64,000 nucleotides of DNA, taken from positions 248,001 through 312,000 of the forward strand of contig NZ_JBMPPC010000003.1 of assembly GCF_049340185.1 (NCBI RefSeq). The letters run 5' to 3'. The notes below the pieces were generated by a model. The model was given only the letters and a program-made list of their open reading frames with translations. It was not told the DNA's origin and made no database searches. Position numbers and translations under genes: made by a program. This DNA comes from Undibacterium sp049340185 (GTDB lineage Bacteria > Pseudomonadota > Gammaproteobacteria > Burkholderiales > Burkholderiaceae_D). This document shows, one piece after another, positions 53,395 through 62,496 of this stretch (the stretch's first letter is position 1; each line of letters starts with the position of its first letter).

Positions 53395-54606
53395 TTATTT
53401 TTTCGACTTTTCAATATCGCAATGCTTGTCCAGAAACCGCAGCGCGCCGCTAAAGGTGTTGTCCCAATCGTCGAGCAGATAAGTGTCGGCTTCTTGTACG
53501 AAATCAGCCCATTCTTCTAGCAGACTCTCTTGCTTTTCATGCGGTGCTGCATTGTTGATGAAGTCGATGGCGATGTCGGGATGGAAACCATCTTTGCGAA
53601 CTTTTTTGACCAGCGTCCTGGCGTTGGCTTCCGTGATGACGGTCTTTGGCGTGCCACCTGCGGCGATACAAAAAAACAGGGTGAGCAGGGCGTAGACATC
53701 GGTCTTGCCTTTAGTGAGCTTTGTCCATTCTTTCGACACCAGCGCATCATATTCGGACGTATCTTCCATCTCGTAATCGCGGATGAAATAACGGTCCTTG
53801 AGTTCAAACACGACCGTATCTAGAGGCATGGCGGTATTCAGGATTTTGGGTAAATCATGGGCTTGAATTTCTTGCGAAATCCGCTCGGCGATGGCTTGAT
53901 AATCGTCTGGTATGGCGTCGAGCGAGTCTTTGCTTCGTTTGTTGATTTTTCCTTTTTTACGTACTGCATCAACCAGCTTGGCAAACTCGACCTGATTGAC
54001 TAAAGTTTCGTCAGATTTGCCCAGAATGCGTAGCAGCATGGCGGTACGGATGACTGAGCCGGCATCCGCATCTTGCTCTTGCAATGAGGAGCGTGAGACA
54101 TCCAACTGATCGCCAAACCAGTACGCCGCAGCGATCTCCACTGCATTCGCCTGACGTTGTGCGAGTACATTCAGGTAATCGGCATCACCGTCTTTGCGTG
54201 ACCAGATATCTAGAAAATCTTCAACACGACCTTTTTCTTCTCTGCCGAGCAGCGCATATTCTGGCATGGCGAACAGCGCTTTGAGTAAACCTGAGCCGCC
54301 GCGTGACAGGGTCAAGAAGGTATTGTCAGCGATCATCTTGGCCGCCAGAGCAAGGTCACTTTGCGTGGTTTGCTTCAGGTATAGGCTGACCAGATTGACG
54401 ATACGTTTTTGCGCCATGTCGATTTCTGGTCGTAGATATTTACTGCCAAAGGCTTCAGCGATTTGTACCATGCCTTTGGGGGCTTCATTCTCGATCGCAG
54501 TGATTTTTTCGGGTGTGATGAGACCTTGCTGCACGCCGTAGCGCAACGCGCTTTCAAAAAAAGAGCGATTGTCTACGGTGGCGACTTGAAATGAATTGTC
54601 TGACAT
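53395..54606 (-). CDS. conserved hypothetical protein, last gene of J-domain operon
   Basis: 403 residues, not recognised. Mostly alpha-helical by composition, no signal peptide or membrane segments. The N-terminus has ENEAPKGMVQIAEAFGSKYLRPEIDM; a charged KKGKINKRSKD stretch lies in the middle. Fifty-odd bases after the 257-residue gene in the same direction, so it belongs to the operon begun by the J-domain protein. Cytoplasmic by inference. Confidence 0.75.
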   Translation of the reverse strand: MSDNSFQVATVDNRSFFESALRYGVQQGLITPEKITAIENEAPKGMVQIAEAFGSKYLRPEIDMAQKRIVNLVSLYLKQTTQSDLALAAKMIADNTFLTLSRGGSGLLKALFAMPEYALLGREEKGRVEDFLDIWSRKDGDADYLNVLAQRQANAVEIAAAYWFGDQLDVSRSSLQEQDADAGSVIRTAMLLRILGKSDETLVNQVEFAKLVDAVRKKGKINKRSKDSLDAIPDDYQAIAERISQEIQAHDLPKILNTAMPLDTVVFELKDRYFIRDYEMEDTSEYDALVSKEWTKLTKGKTDVYALLTLFFCIAAGGTPKTVITEANARTLVKKVRKDGFHPDIAIDFINNAAPHEKQESLLEEWADFVQEADTYLLDDWDNTFSGALRFLDKHCDIEKSKK

Positions 54607-54660
54607 AGATTTCTATTAAATTAAGAAAATGAACGTGCCTGAATCGTGCGCAGCTACCGG

Positions 54661-55434
54661 TTAAAGCGCAGACTCTTCGTCATCATCCTTGTCATCGCCA
54701 TCATCATTGTTTGGCTTGTCCTGCTCGTCATCTTCATCCTCCTCAGCCAGTTCGGCCGCGGCGAATTGCAGGCTGGCTTTGTAGCGGGCGCGCAGCTTCA
54801 TCATCACTTCGCGGAAAATTTCTGGCAATTCATAGCGCAGCAGGTAGGTGACTTCCATCCAGTCGTGATCGACCAGATTTGCCATGTCTGATGAGGCGCC
54901 ACGCGGTTCTTCATCACGGCTAAGATTCATCAGGTCGTCGTCAATCGCCTGGACCTTGGCATCGTCACCGTAGTGAAACAGGTCGAATGTCGCATAGCGA
55001 TAAAAATGCTCAACCATTTCCACTCGGTCATAGAGGTAGTCAACCAGCGCATCGTAGCCGCCGTCGACTTCGGCAATCTCGTACAAAAATTCTGCCGGAT
55101 CGCCACCTTCGCGAAAGATCACGGAGTTGACCATGCTGCGTAATTGTTCATGCGTCTGGTCGCCATAACGACGTTCCAGCACGACGGCCTGGGCGAATTG
55201 TTCCGGCGTCACCAGCAGGTTCACCAGCGATTCTTTTGATGCATCGTATTCGCGGATAATCGCCAGCAAATCTTTGGCCGGAAATTCATCCAGCGCAGCA
55301 ACCAGGGCTTTGTCGCCTTCGGTTTCTGCGAGTGTCGCTAGTGCCGATTCTGCACCGACGATATCGCCGACTTTGACCAGATTTTGTGCTGCAATCAGTG
55401 CCGGGTAATGCATTTTTGTATTGTCCATCTTCAT
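54661..55434 (-). CDS. hypothetical protein with acidic tail
   Basis: 257 residues, unknown family. Helical body with IAAQNLVKVGDIVGAESALATLAET, which resembles a TPR/HEAT-like helical pair, and a very acidic C-terminus (EEDEDDEQDKPNNDDGDDKDDDEE). ATG overlaps the stop of the preceding gene by one base (TAATG), so translation is coupled. Confidence 0.75.
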   Translation of the reverse strand: MKMDNTKMHYPALIAAQNLVKVGDIVGAESALATLAETEGDKALVAALDEFPAKDLLAIIREYDASKESLVNLLVTPEQFAQAVVLERRYGDQTHEQLRSMVNSVIFREGGDPAEFLYEIAEVDGGYDALVDYLYDRVEMVEHFYRYATFDLFHYGDDAKVQAIDDDLMNLSRDEEPRGASSDMANLVDHDWMEVTYLLRYELPEIFREVMMKLRARYKASLQFAAAELAEEDEDDEQDKPNNDDGDDKDDDEESAL

Positions 55435-56012
55435 TAGTCCTTACGGTCAAAGCCTTGTTCTGCCAAAAAGTCTGCGCCTGCTTCTTCCAGATCGTAGCCA
55501 TCTTCGCTGTCGCCGTCATCCATGTCGTTGCGTACACCGTGTACGTCATGTACGCCATCGTCTTCGTGCTCGGACTCGTCATCCTGATCATCATCTGCTA
55601 CGGATGGACTGCTTGCGCGTGATAATTTGCTCTTGTTCAGGTACTCGAGCGCGGCAGCAATCACCATAAATTGTTCGCCATCGGCATGTTGCAGTACAGT
55701 TTTGCTCAAGCTTTCTGCCCACGCCTCTAAGCGCAAATGCTTGGATAGCTCAGCCCAGGGCGTTAGTTGTTGCAGGGGCTTGGACAGCAATAATTCGATT
55801 TTTAAAGGATTGAGATATTTAAATGCATCGTGAAAGGCGACCGCGACCATTTCGGGATTGCTCTTCATCATCGGCAATAAAAATGGTACTTGTTCGCGTT
55901 TTTCTTTCAGCCGATGTCGCAAAATATCCTTACCTTCGGAATCACTGGTTAAATCTTCCAGCTCGGCGTCATATACCGACTGAAGTTCTTGAAAATACTG
56001 GGAAAGCTTCAC
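55434..56012 (-). CDS. hypothetical protein with acidic tail
   Basis: 192 residues, unknown family, GTG start that overlaps the J-domain stop (GTGA). The N-terminal part is helical and charged (SQYFQELQSVYDAELEDLTSD); from about residue 135 it is an Asp/Glu/His-rich tail (VADDDQDDESEHEDDG). Acidic tails are common in proteins that hold unfolded or basic clients, but no function is established here. Confidence 0.72.
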   Translation of the reverse strand: MKLSQYFQELQSVYDAELEDLTSDSEGKDILRHRLKEKREQVPFLLPMMKSNPEMVAVAFHDAFKYLNPLKIELLLSKPLQQLTPWAELSKHLRLEAWAESLSKTVLQHADGEQFMVIAAALEYLNKSKLSRASSPSVADDDQDDESEHEDDGVHDVHGVRNDMDDGDSEDGYDLEEAGADFLAEQGFDRKD

Positions 56013-56287
56013 TGCAATACTCCTGATAAATAATTTTTCCAGATTTCGCTGGCAGTTTCCAGCGGATCATCGAGCAAATTACGACGACGGTTTTCATCAT
56101 AAGCAGTGCGTGCTGCTTCATCGGATAAGACGTCGTAGGCTTCTTTGCATTCGTGGAATTTTTGTGGCGCCAGGGCTGAGCTGTTGCGGTCCGGATGGAA
56201 CTCAGCGGCCTTTTGACGGAAAGCTTTTTTTACCTCGGCTAGTGTCGCAGTGGTCGCGATCCCAAGAACAAAATAGTAATCTTTCAT
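56009..56287 (-). CDS. J-domain (DnaJ-like) protein
   Basis: 92 residues from the ATG at 56287 (the frame is open to 56335). J domain at about 2-66: YYFVLGIATTATLAEVKKAFRQKAAEFHPDRN has the HPD tripeptide that stimulates Hsp70 ATPase. There is no Gly/Phe region, zinc finger or client-binding domain, so it is a class C co-chaperone. First gene of a four-gene operon of otherwise unknown proteins. Confidence 0.87.
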   Translation of the reverse strand: MKDYYFVLGIATTATLAEVKKAFRQKAAEFHPDRNSSALAPQKFHECKEAYDVLSDEAARTAYDENRRRNLLDDPLETASEIWKNYLSGVLQ

Positions 56288-56456
56288 GCAATCTCGTGTT
56301 GGGTAAGGTGGGTGCCAGTATGTCCCGCGGGACACAATAAATCACCTCTGGTAAATAACCCTACATCATACCATTTTTGCCGGGTAACCCTGTTTTAGCG
56401 GGGTTTTAGCTGGCCCTGGCCGGATTTGTACCCTGGCTAGGTTCGTTGTCGGATAG

Positions 56457-57170
56457 TTAGTGGAGCTGACCACCTGTTTCAACAAGATCGGTGGTGGTGT
56501 CGAGTGTGGTCTTGATGGCTGTCTGTATGCCTTTGATCATCGCGTCCAGGGACATGCTGGGCATGCTAGCTATACCCAGTGTAGTCGTGCTGGCCATAAT
56601 TTGCGTCGATAAGTAGGGAAGGTGGATGAAGCCACCGCGTACCGGAGCTCGTTTTTTTGCTGCTCTGGATGGGCGGTTTTTCTGCCCAATGATATGCATC
56701 AGTCCGAAGAAGACATGGTTGCAGACAAACGTGCCTGCGGTGTTGGAGACCGAGGCGGCAATACCGGCATCATTCATCTGGCGCACGATTGCTTTGATCG
56801 GCAGGGTAGAAAAATAGGCATCCGGTGCCCCGGCAATGATGACGTGATCAATCGGTTGTTGGCCTGCATTGTCAGGGATCCGGGCGTCATCAACATTGAT
56901 TGCGACCCGCTCAGGTGAGATGTCCGGCCTGCCGCCTGCCTGCCCAAGACAGATAACGATTGTGGGGGCAATATCGTCTATCGCCTGTTGCAGATCGCTG
57001 ATTGCCTCATGAAATACGCAGGGGAGCTGGCGCGCTATGACAGTCAAACCGTTACATTGCCAGCCATCCAAGGCACTTGCAACTTCCCACGAGGGATTAA
57101 TCGTCTGGTGCTCAAAGGGCTCAAACCCGGTCACCAGGATGTGTGCAGGAGATGCTTTGGCTTTGGTCAT
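56457..57170 (-). CDS. pcp: pyroglutamyl-peptidase I
   Basis: Cysteine peptidase that removes N-terminal pyroglutamate. 237 residues from the ATG at 57170; an open frame to 57272 runs through a simple repeat and is rejected. Catalytic Glu87 (ISPERVAIN), Cys150 (GTFVCNHVFF) and His183 (GGFIHLPYL) are in place. A basic insertion of about nine residues (QKNRPSRAAKKRAPVR region) lies between Cys and His compared with the usual spacing. Confidence 0.93.
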   Translation of the reverse strand: MTKAKASPAHILVTGFEPFEHQTINPSWEVASALDGWQCNGLTVIARQLPCVFHEAISDLQQAIDDIAPTIVICLGQAGGRPDISPERVAINVDDARIPDNAGQQPIDHVIIAGAPDAYFSTLPIKAIVRQMNDAGIAASVSNTAGTFVCNHVFFGLMHIIGQKNRPSRAAKKRAPVRGGFIHLPYLSTQIMASTTTLGIASMPSMSLDAMIKGIQTAIKTTLDTTTDLVETGGQLH

Positions 57171-57203
57171 GGTGACTTTCTCAGGATAAATCTGGGACTG
57201 ATA

Positions 57204-57227
57204 CAAAAACAAAAACAAAAACAAAAA
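57204..57227. repeat. CAAAAA tandem repeat
   Basis: Four perfect 6-base units, 34 to 57 bases upstream of the pcp start on its non-coding side. Short repeats of this kind can change length by slippage. Confidence 0.8.
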
Positions 57228-57230
57228 CCA

Positions 57231-57411
57231 CAACCTCTCACCACGGAGATACTTAGGCACAGAGAAAGACAATCAGAAAAGCAGGAGCACTGTCTTTCAG
57301 CGAGTATCGATACAAAATGAATTCGTAAGCAGAATGCACCTGTTGGCACAAAACGCCCCTGGGAGCCGCATCCAATTTGCGGATCCAATATCTAAGGTGA
57401 TAAGCAATTTG
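57231..57411. repeat. dispersed repeat, copy B
   Basis: Same order and direction as copy A: CAACCTCTCACCA, 8-base units (CACGGAGA, CACAGAGA), then the second block with TGCACCTGTTGGCACA. Its arms are less complementary than in A and C, so it looks decayed. Confidence 0.6.
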
Positions 57412-57467
57412 TATTTTTTGTATAAGTCCTGGTATAGATAAAACCGGGGTCAATAATCCGTCATCAG

Positions 57468-57509
57468 AAAAAAAGAGCTTAAACGCGGTAGACGTTTAAG
57501 CTCTTTTTT
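57468..57509. terminator. terminator of the OPT transporter gene
   Basis: AAAGAGCTTAAACG pairs with CGTTTAAGCTCTTT around CGGTAGA; T runs on both strands. On the minus strand it ends the OPT transcript. Confidence 0.9.
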
Positions 57510-57586
57510 AGTTTACGCTTTTTTTATTCCGATCATACAAAGAATCCAATGAATCTCTGTTTGAGGACTGGATTGTGATATCCGTT

Positions 57587-59851
57587 TTAAGCAGGTTTCT
57601 TTTCACGTGCTACATAGTAGAGCAGCAAGACGATTAAGGCATACGGGATCATCGACAGCGCGTTGGCGTTGACGCCTTCGAAGAATGGATTGTTCGCTGT
57701 TGCCCAGTCATTCAGTGACTTGTCGAAGTTCGTCAGAATACCGGCGCTGAAAGCGATGACAATGCCTGCCAGTGCGCCACCGGCAATATAGCCGGACGAC
57801 AGCAATACGCCGGAGCTGCTGTCGCCAGCTGCTTGTTTTTCTTCTTCCGTCAGGTTCTTATTATGTTCGAGTTTGTTATTGCGGCGATCGACCAGCCAGC
57901 GGATCATGCCGCCGACAAACAATGGTGCTGAAGAGGACAGCGGCAGATAGACGCCGACAGCGAATGCCAGTGACGGAATGCCAGCCATTTCCAGGATGAT
58001 GGCAATCATCACGCCGAAGATGACCAGGGTCCAAGGCAATTGCTGATCCAGGATCCCTTTGATGATATAGGACATCAAGACAGCTTTCGGTGCGTCAAAT
58101 TTTTTGACCTTGGTGCCATCTGGCAAATCTGTGTAGGTGCCGTTGATGCCCGGGTCCACCATGTAGACGACTTTGCCAGTCTGATCGACCAGATATTTCC
58201 CTGCAGGACCGCCGACGGCATCGCTCTTTTGCCAGACTTTATAGGTGGCTTTGTCGCTATCGGCTTGCGGACCGCTGAGTTGCATGGTGCTGCTGAGCTT
58301 GGTGGCGTCTGTGGTCAGGTTAGGGGCAACTTGCGCGGCAGGTACGAAGGTCGTTGCGCTCTCGTTCAGCTTCAACAGGATCGGGCCGAGGATGAGAGCC
58401 GATGTGAGCGCGCCAGCCAGAATCGCGAACTGTTGCAGACGTGGCGTGGCACCCACCAGATAACCGGTTTTCAAGTCTTGTGAAGTAGAGCCAGCGTTAC
58501 TGGAAGCGATACAGACAATCGCACCGACCGATAAGGCGGTGACGTAGTATTGACCGCCAGTCCAGCCCATGATCAGGAAAATCAGGCAAGTGAATAGCAG
58601 AGTGGCGACAGTCATGCCAGAAATAGGATTGGAGGATGAACCGATTTCTCCTGTGAGGCGGGAGGACACAGTTGCAAACAGGAAGCCAAATACCAGAATC
58701 AGGATCGCACCGAGGAAATTCATGTGCAATGGCGTGGCAGCTGTGATGATAGCGATAATTGTCAGCGCACCGATAACCACCCACTTCATCGGAATGTCTT
58801 TATCTGTTCGCAAAGTGGACTGCACAGTACTGGCGGTATTGCGCATGCCAGACAAACCGGCGGTCAGGCTGCGCCAGATCGTTGGCATCGCACGCAACAG
58901 GCTGATCAGGCCACCAGCAGCCACAGCGCCGGCGCCGATGTAGAGAATGTAGGCACTGCGGATGTTACCAGGGCTCATCTCGCTGATGAGTTTGGTGCCT
59001 GGGCTGACCGGCACACTCAGCGCATCACCGAAAAATTTGATCATCGGGATCAGCAACAGATACGACATCACGCCGCCGGCAGCCATGGTGGCCGCGATAC
59101 GTGGTCCGATGACGTAGCCTACACCGAGCAATTCAGGAGAGATTTCAGCGCCGATAGAACCGGCTTTGAGAGGCGCGCCAAACGTCGCTTCTGGCGTATC
59201 TTTCCAGCCGCGCAGGGCGACGTTGGCGATTTTGTAGATCAGGCCAACGGCAAAACCACCGAAAATGATTTTCGCGCGTTTTGCTGCTTCTGCATGGGCG
59301 TTAGGGTTATTTGCTTCACCGGCGGCTTCGCGTGAGCTCTGGTCTGCGGCGGCTTTTAAGACTTCAGCGCAGGCAGTGCCTTCCGGGTATTTCAATATGC
59401 CGTGCTGTTCGACAATCAGGGCGCGACGCATCGGGATCATCAGCAAGATGCCGAGTAAACCACCGAGTACACCGACCAGCATGACGCGCCAGATTTCCAG
59501 ATCAAAACCCAGAATCAGGATCGCTGGCATGGTCACGCCAAGACCAAACGCAATCGACTCGCCGGCAGAGCCAGCGGTCTGGGTAATATTATTCTCAAGA
59601 ATCGTGGAGTCTTTACCCCCAAGTTTTTGTGTCAGGCGGAACAGCGTGATCGCGATCACCGCAACCGGAATAGACGCACTGACCGTCAAGCCGACTTTCA
59701 ATACCAGATACAGCGACGATGCACCGAAGATCATACCGAGTATGACGCCCATTATCAGAGCACGGACGCTCAGTTCAGGGAGATTGGCCGAAGCGGGAAT
59801 ATAGGGCTTGAATGCGGGCTTCGAAGCGGTTGATGACAATTCTTTTGGCAT
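57587..59851 (-). CDS. OPT family oligopeptide transporter
   Basis: Inner-membrane transporter of the OPT superfamily, 754 residues from the ATG at 59851 (AAGG ribosome site). About 14-16 hydrophobic segments. Family features: NNITQTAGSAGESIAFGLG, PEGTACAEVLKAA and GMTVATLLFTCLIFL. The hydrophilic loop near residues 510-600 is large. Substrate (peptides or metal chelates) unknown. Monocistronic. Confidence 0.9.
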   Translation of the reverse strand: MPKELSSTASKPAFKPYIPASANLPELSVRALIMGVILGMIFGASSLYLVLKVGLTVSASIPVAVIAITLFRLTQKLGGKDSTILENNITQTAGSAGESIAFGLGVTMPAILILGFDLEIWRVMLVGVLGGLLGILLMIPMRRALIVEQHGILKYPEGTACAEVLKAAADQSSREAAGEANNPNAHAEAAKRAKIIFGGFAVGLIYKIANVALRGWKDTPEATFGAPLKAGSIGAEISPELLGVGYVIGPRIAATMAAGGVMSYLLLIPMIKFFGDALSVPVSPGTKLISEMSPGNIRSAYILYIGAGAVAAGGLISLLRAMPTIWRSLTAGLSGMRNTASTVQSTLRTDKDIPMKWVVIGALTIIAIITAATPLHMNFLGAILILVFGFLFATVSSRLTGEIGSSSNPISGMTVATLLFTCLIFLIMGWTGGQYYVTALSVGAIVCIASSNAGSTSQDLKTGYLVGATPRLQQFAILAGALTSALILGPILLKLNESATTFVPAAQVAPNLTTDATKLSSTMQLSGPQADSDKATYKVWQKSDAVGGPAGKYLVDQTGKVVYMVDPGINGTYTDLPDGTKVKKFDAPKAVLMSYIIKGILDQQLPWTLVIFGVMIAIILEMAGIPSLAFAVGVYLPLSSSAPLFVGGMIRWLVDRRNNKLEHNKNLTEEEKQAAGDSSSGVLLSSGYIAGGALAGIVIAFSAGILTNFDKSLNDWATANNPFFEGVNANALSMIPYALIVLLLYYVAREKKPA

Positions 59852-60033
59852 TTGTTGTACCTTGTGTTTAGTCAAAAGTAAGCTGGCAGCATTGTGTGCC
59901 GCTGGCCGTGATGAGGTCGTAGTCAGCAATAGTCATTGCTTGTGAGCGTAGATTGTTTGCTAATCGGGCATTATGCGGTGAATTCCTTCCGCGGCGCAAT
60001 GGGCGCAGCGGAGAACGAGGTGCAGACAGGGGT

Positions 60034-61311
60034 TTAGGCGTCGTGCCTGTTTAAATTTGGCAACACCGTGATGCCACGGATGATGGGATTGCGCCATGCC
60101 AGGACTGTCAGGATCAACGCACTGATTCCTGCAAATCCCAGTGAATATCGCAATCCCAGGTGCTCGCCCATCCAGCCGCCGATCAGTGCACCAGGACCAG
60201 CAGGCAGTAAAATCAGCCAGCGCATCGTCGATGTCATGCGCCCCAGCATCGGTTCCGGTGTCACCGCCTGACGCAGAGCCAGAAAATTAATAAAAATCAG
60301 GACGCCGCCGATCGAGAAACAAATCAGCATAAAACCAAATGCGGCGATGCCCCAATGATTCAGTGGTGCAATGGCGAGTAGAGACCAGCCCACGCCGCAG
60401 ATGGCGATTCCTACGACCATACAGGGACCGGGACCCATGCTCCGGCTAATCCGGTTGCCATAAATACTGGCGATCACTGTGCCTACGCCCATCCCCATAT
60501 AACTCAGACCCACCGCCTGCTCGGATAATCCCAATAGCCGGGTAGCGAACAGAATTTGCACCACCAGCGCTGCGTTGTAGCAAAGCTGCCAGCCGCCGAC
60601 TGTCAGGGCCAGCACAATCAGGAGTCGTTTGTTGGAAACGAAACTGACGCCAGCTTTCAGGTCGCGCCAAAAATGTGCATCTGCTCTGACCGGACGAATT
60701 TCATTCACATGAATGCCGCGCAAAATACCGGCTGAACTCAATAGTAAAAAAGCGTCAGTTAACAAAGCCAATGGCGCACCCATCAAATTGATCAGTCCGC
60801 CAGCGGCTGCAGGGCCCGCGACCTCCGCTCCTGAGGTCGCCAGCGCATTTTTTGCATACGCCTCGATCAGGCGTTCTCTCGGCACGATCTGCGTCAGTAC
60901 AATCTGCGCCGCCGTACCCGCAGTCGTATTGACTGCGCCGATGACGAAGCCGACCATATACAACCAGACCATCGTCAGCGAGCCCAGCCACCAGACCAGA
61001 GGAACGCTGGCAACGGCAATCGCCAGCAAGGTTTCGCCGACAAAGTACACCGGCAACTTGCGTACCCGATCTAGCCATACACCCGATGGCAGCGACAGGA
61101 TGACGAAGGGGAGTGTTTCCATGAAAGTCAGGATGCCCATTTGTGTCGGACTCGCATGCATCAGGACGGCCGCTGTCAACGGCAGCGCGAGCATGGTGAC
61201 TTGTGCCCCAAATGAGCTGATCAGAATCGATGTCCAGAGGCGACGATAGACAAGGTCACGCAGCAGATCTTTAGGGTGTAGCGTGAATTTGTCGAGCAAG
61301 TTTTTTATCAT
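60034..61311 (-). CDS. MFS transporter
   Basis: 425 residues, about 12 membrane helices, MFS drug-efflux/EntS-like subgroup. The loop between helices 2 and 3 has the MFS signature-like GVWLDRVRKLPVYFVGE. The helix 1 segment is SILISSFGAQVTMLALPLTAAV. Substrate unknown. Confidence 0.88.
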   Translation of the reverse strand: MIKNLLDKFTLHPKDLLRDLVYRRLWTSILISSFGAQVTMLALPLTAAVLMHASPTQMGILTFMETLPFVILSLPSGVWLDRVRKLPVYFVGETLLAIAVASVPLVWWLGSLTMVWLYMVGFVIGAVNTTAGTAAQIVLTQIVPRERLIEAYAKNALATSGAEVAGPAAAGGLINLMGAPLALLTDAFLLLSSAGILRGIHVNEIRPVRADAHFWRDLKAGVSFVSNKRLLIVLALTVGGWQLCYNAALVVQILFATRLLGLSEQAVGLSYMGMGVGTVIASIYGNRISRSMGPGPCMVVGIAICGVGWSLLAIAPLNHWGIAAFGFMLICFSIGGVLIFINFLALRQAVTPEPMLGRMTSTMRWLILLPAGPGALIGGWMGEHLGLRYSLGFAGISALILTVLAWRNPIIRGITVLPNLNRHDA

Positions 61312-61614
61312 TTTTTATCGTTGCAGTGCATCTTGTGGAGCTACTGCACATGCTGATCAGGCGATTGCCTGACGCCTGACGGCTTATTTTTTTAGGTGTG
61401 TTGTTCAGTATGTTTGCACTGGCGACTGAGTGTGCTTTGTGGTGTCGCCAACGATTATTCACCAATTGCTTACTGACTGTCCCAGCACAATCAGAATCAC
61501 GCGAATCATGACGCGGTTTACAATGAGCGAATCAGCTCATGCATCTTACACAGATTTTTGTCTTAAAAGATGGAGTCCAGAGCAAAAAATTAGTTCCCGA
61601 AAGCAGGTAAAAAA
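61312..61614. other. divergent promoter region
   Basis: 303 bases between the MFS and exonuclease genes. Promoters for both should lie here, but I could not pick a convincing pair. No gene. Confidence 0.35.
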
Positions 61615-62496
61615 ATGTTTGAAAAACCGATCGTCATGCTGGATTTTGAAACCTCCGGCATGAGTCCCGAACAAGGCGGGCGTGTCACTGAAGTCGCTGC
61701 ATTACGTATCATGGGCGACCAGATCGTTGACCGTTACGTCTCACTCGTCAATTGCAATATCCGTATCTCCCCGTTCATTACAGAATTAACCGGCATCACA
61801 CAATCGATGGTCAACAGAGCGCCGCCTGCATCGGAGGTCATTCCAGAGTTGGTCGAGTTCATCGGAAGCGATACCCTGGCAGCGCACAACGCCAGCTTCG
61901 ATGAAAAATTTTTACAGGCGGAAAGTGATCGTCTGGGATTGTGGCCAAGTTATGACGGCGTTGTTTGTTCGGTTAAATTGTCGCGCCGGGTATTTCCCGG
62001 ATTGAGTAGTTATTCGCTGGGGCGACTGGCATCGGATTTAGGTATCCGCTTCCATGGTGCAGCGCACAGAGCAGAGGCGGATGCCGAAGTATCTGCGTAT
62101 CTGTTACTGCGTATCGCGGAAAAATTGCATCAGGATTATGGCATCCATCACGTTGATCCGCGCTTGCTGCAAGAAATTAACAAACTGACTGCTGCCAAGG
62201 TACCGGCATATCTCAAAAAACTCACGGCAAAACCCGTCTTGAAATCTCCCGGAATAATTGAATCTGCCAACCAGTCAAACGCGATTCCTGCCGTCAAGCG
62301 CTATCGGCACTACAAGGGCGGTGTCTATGAGTTTATCTGCGAGGCAACCCATGAGGCGGATTTGACACCCGTCATAGTGTATCGCTCTCAAAATGGCAGT
62401 GTCTGGACGCGTAACCGAGAGGTGTTTTTTGAAGAGGTCGATCTGGATGGCGTGATGACGCCGAGATTTGCTCTGATCGACGAGGGCAGTTGCTGA
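61615..62496 (+). CDS. DEDDh 3'-5' exonuclease fused to a DUF1653 domain
   Basis: 293 residues. The exonuclease domain (1-170) has ExoI DFETSG (Asp10, Glu12), ExoII HNASFDEKFL (Asp96) and ExoIII HRAEADAEVS (His151, Asp156), a complete DnaQ-type DEDDh set. A linker leads to a C-terminal domain (about 228-289) with KRYRHYKGGVYEFI, VIVYR and REVFFEEVDLDG..PRF, matching the DUF1653 pattern. The domain pairing suggests nucleic-acid processing, but the role is unknown. ATG after an AGGTAAAAAA leader. Confidence 0.88.
   Translation: MFEKPIVMLDFETSGMSPEQGGRVTEVAALRIMGDQIVDRYVSLVNCNIRISPFITELTGITQSMVNRAPPASEVIPELVEFIGSDTLAAHNASFDEKFLQAESDRLGLWPSYDGVVCSVKLSRRVFPGLSSYSLGRLASDLGIRFHGAAHRAEADAEVSAYLLLRIAEKLHQDYGIHHVDPRLLQEINKLTAAKVPAYLKKLTAKPVLKSPGIIESANQSNAIPAVKRYRHYKGGVYEFICEATHEADLTPVIVYRSQNGSVWTRNREVFFEEVDLDGVMTPRFALIDEGSC

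Larger units (their letters stand above)
57171..57586. other. intergenic region with repeats and a terminator
   Basis: 416 bases upstream of pcp and downstream of the OPT gene. It holds a CAAAAA tandem repeat, dispersed repeat copy B and a terminator, each listed separately. No gene. Confidence 0.5.

Noticed and set aside
57171..57272. Upstream extension of pcp with FLFLFLF residues
   Set aside because: The apparent hydrophobic segment is the translation of the CAAAAA repeat, not a signal peptide.
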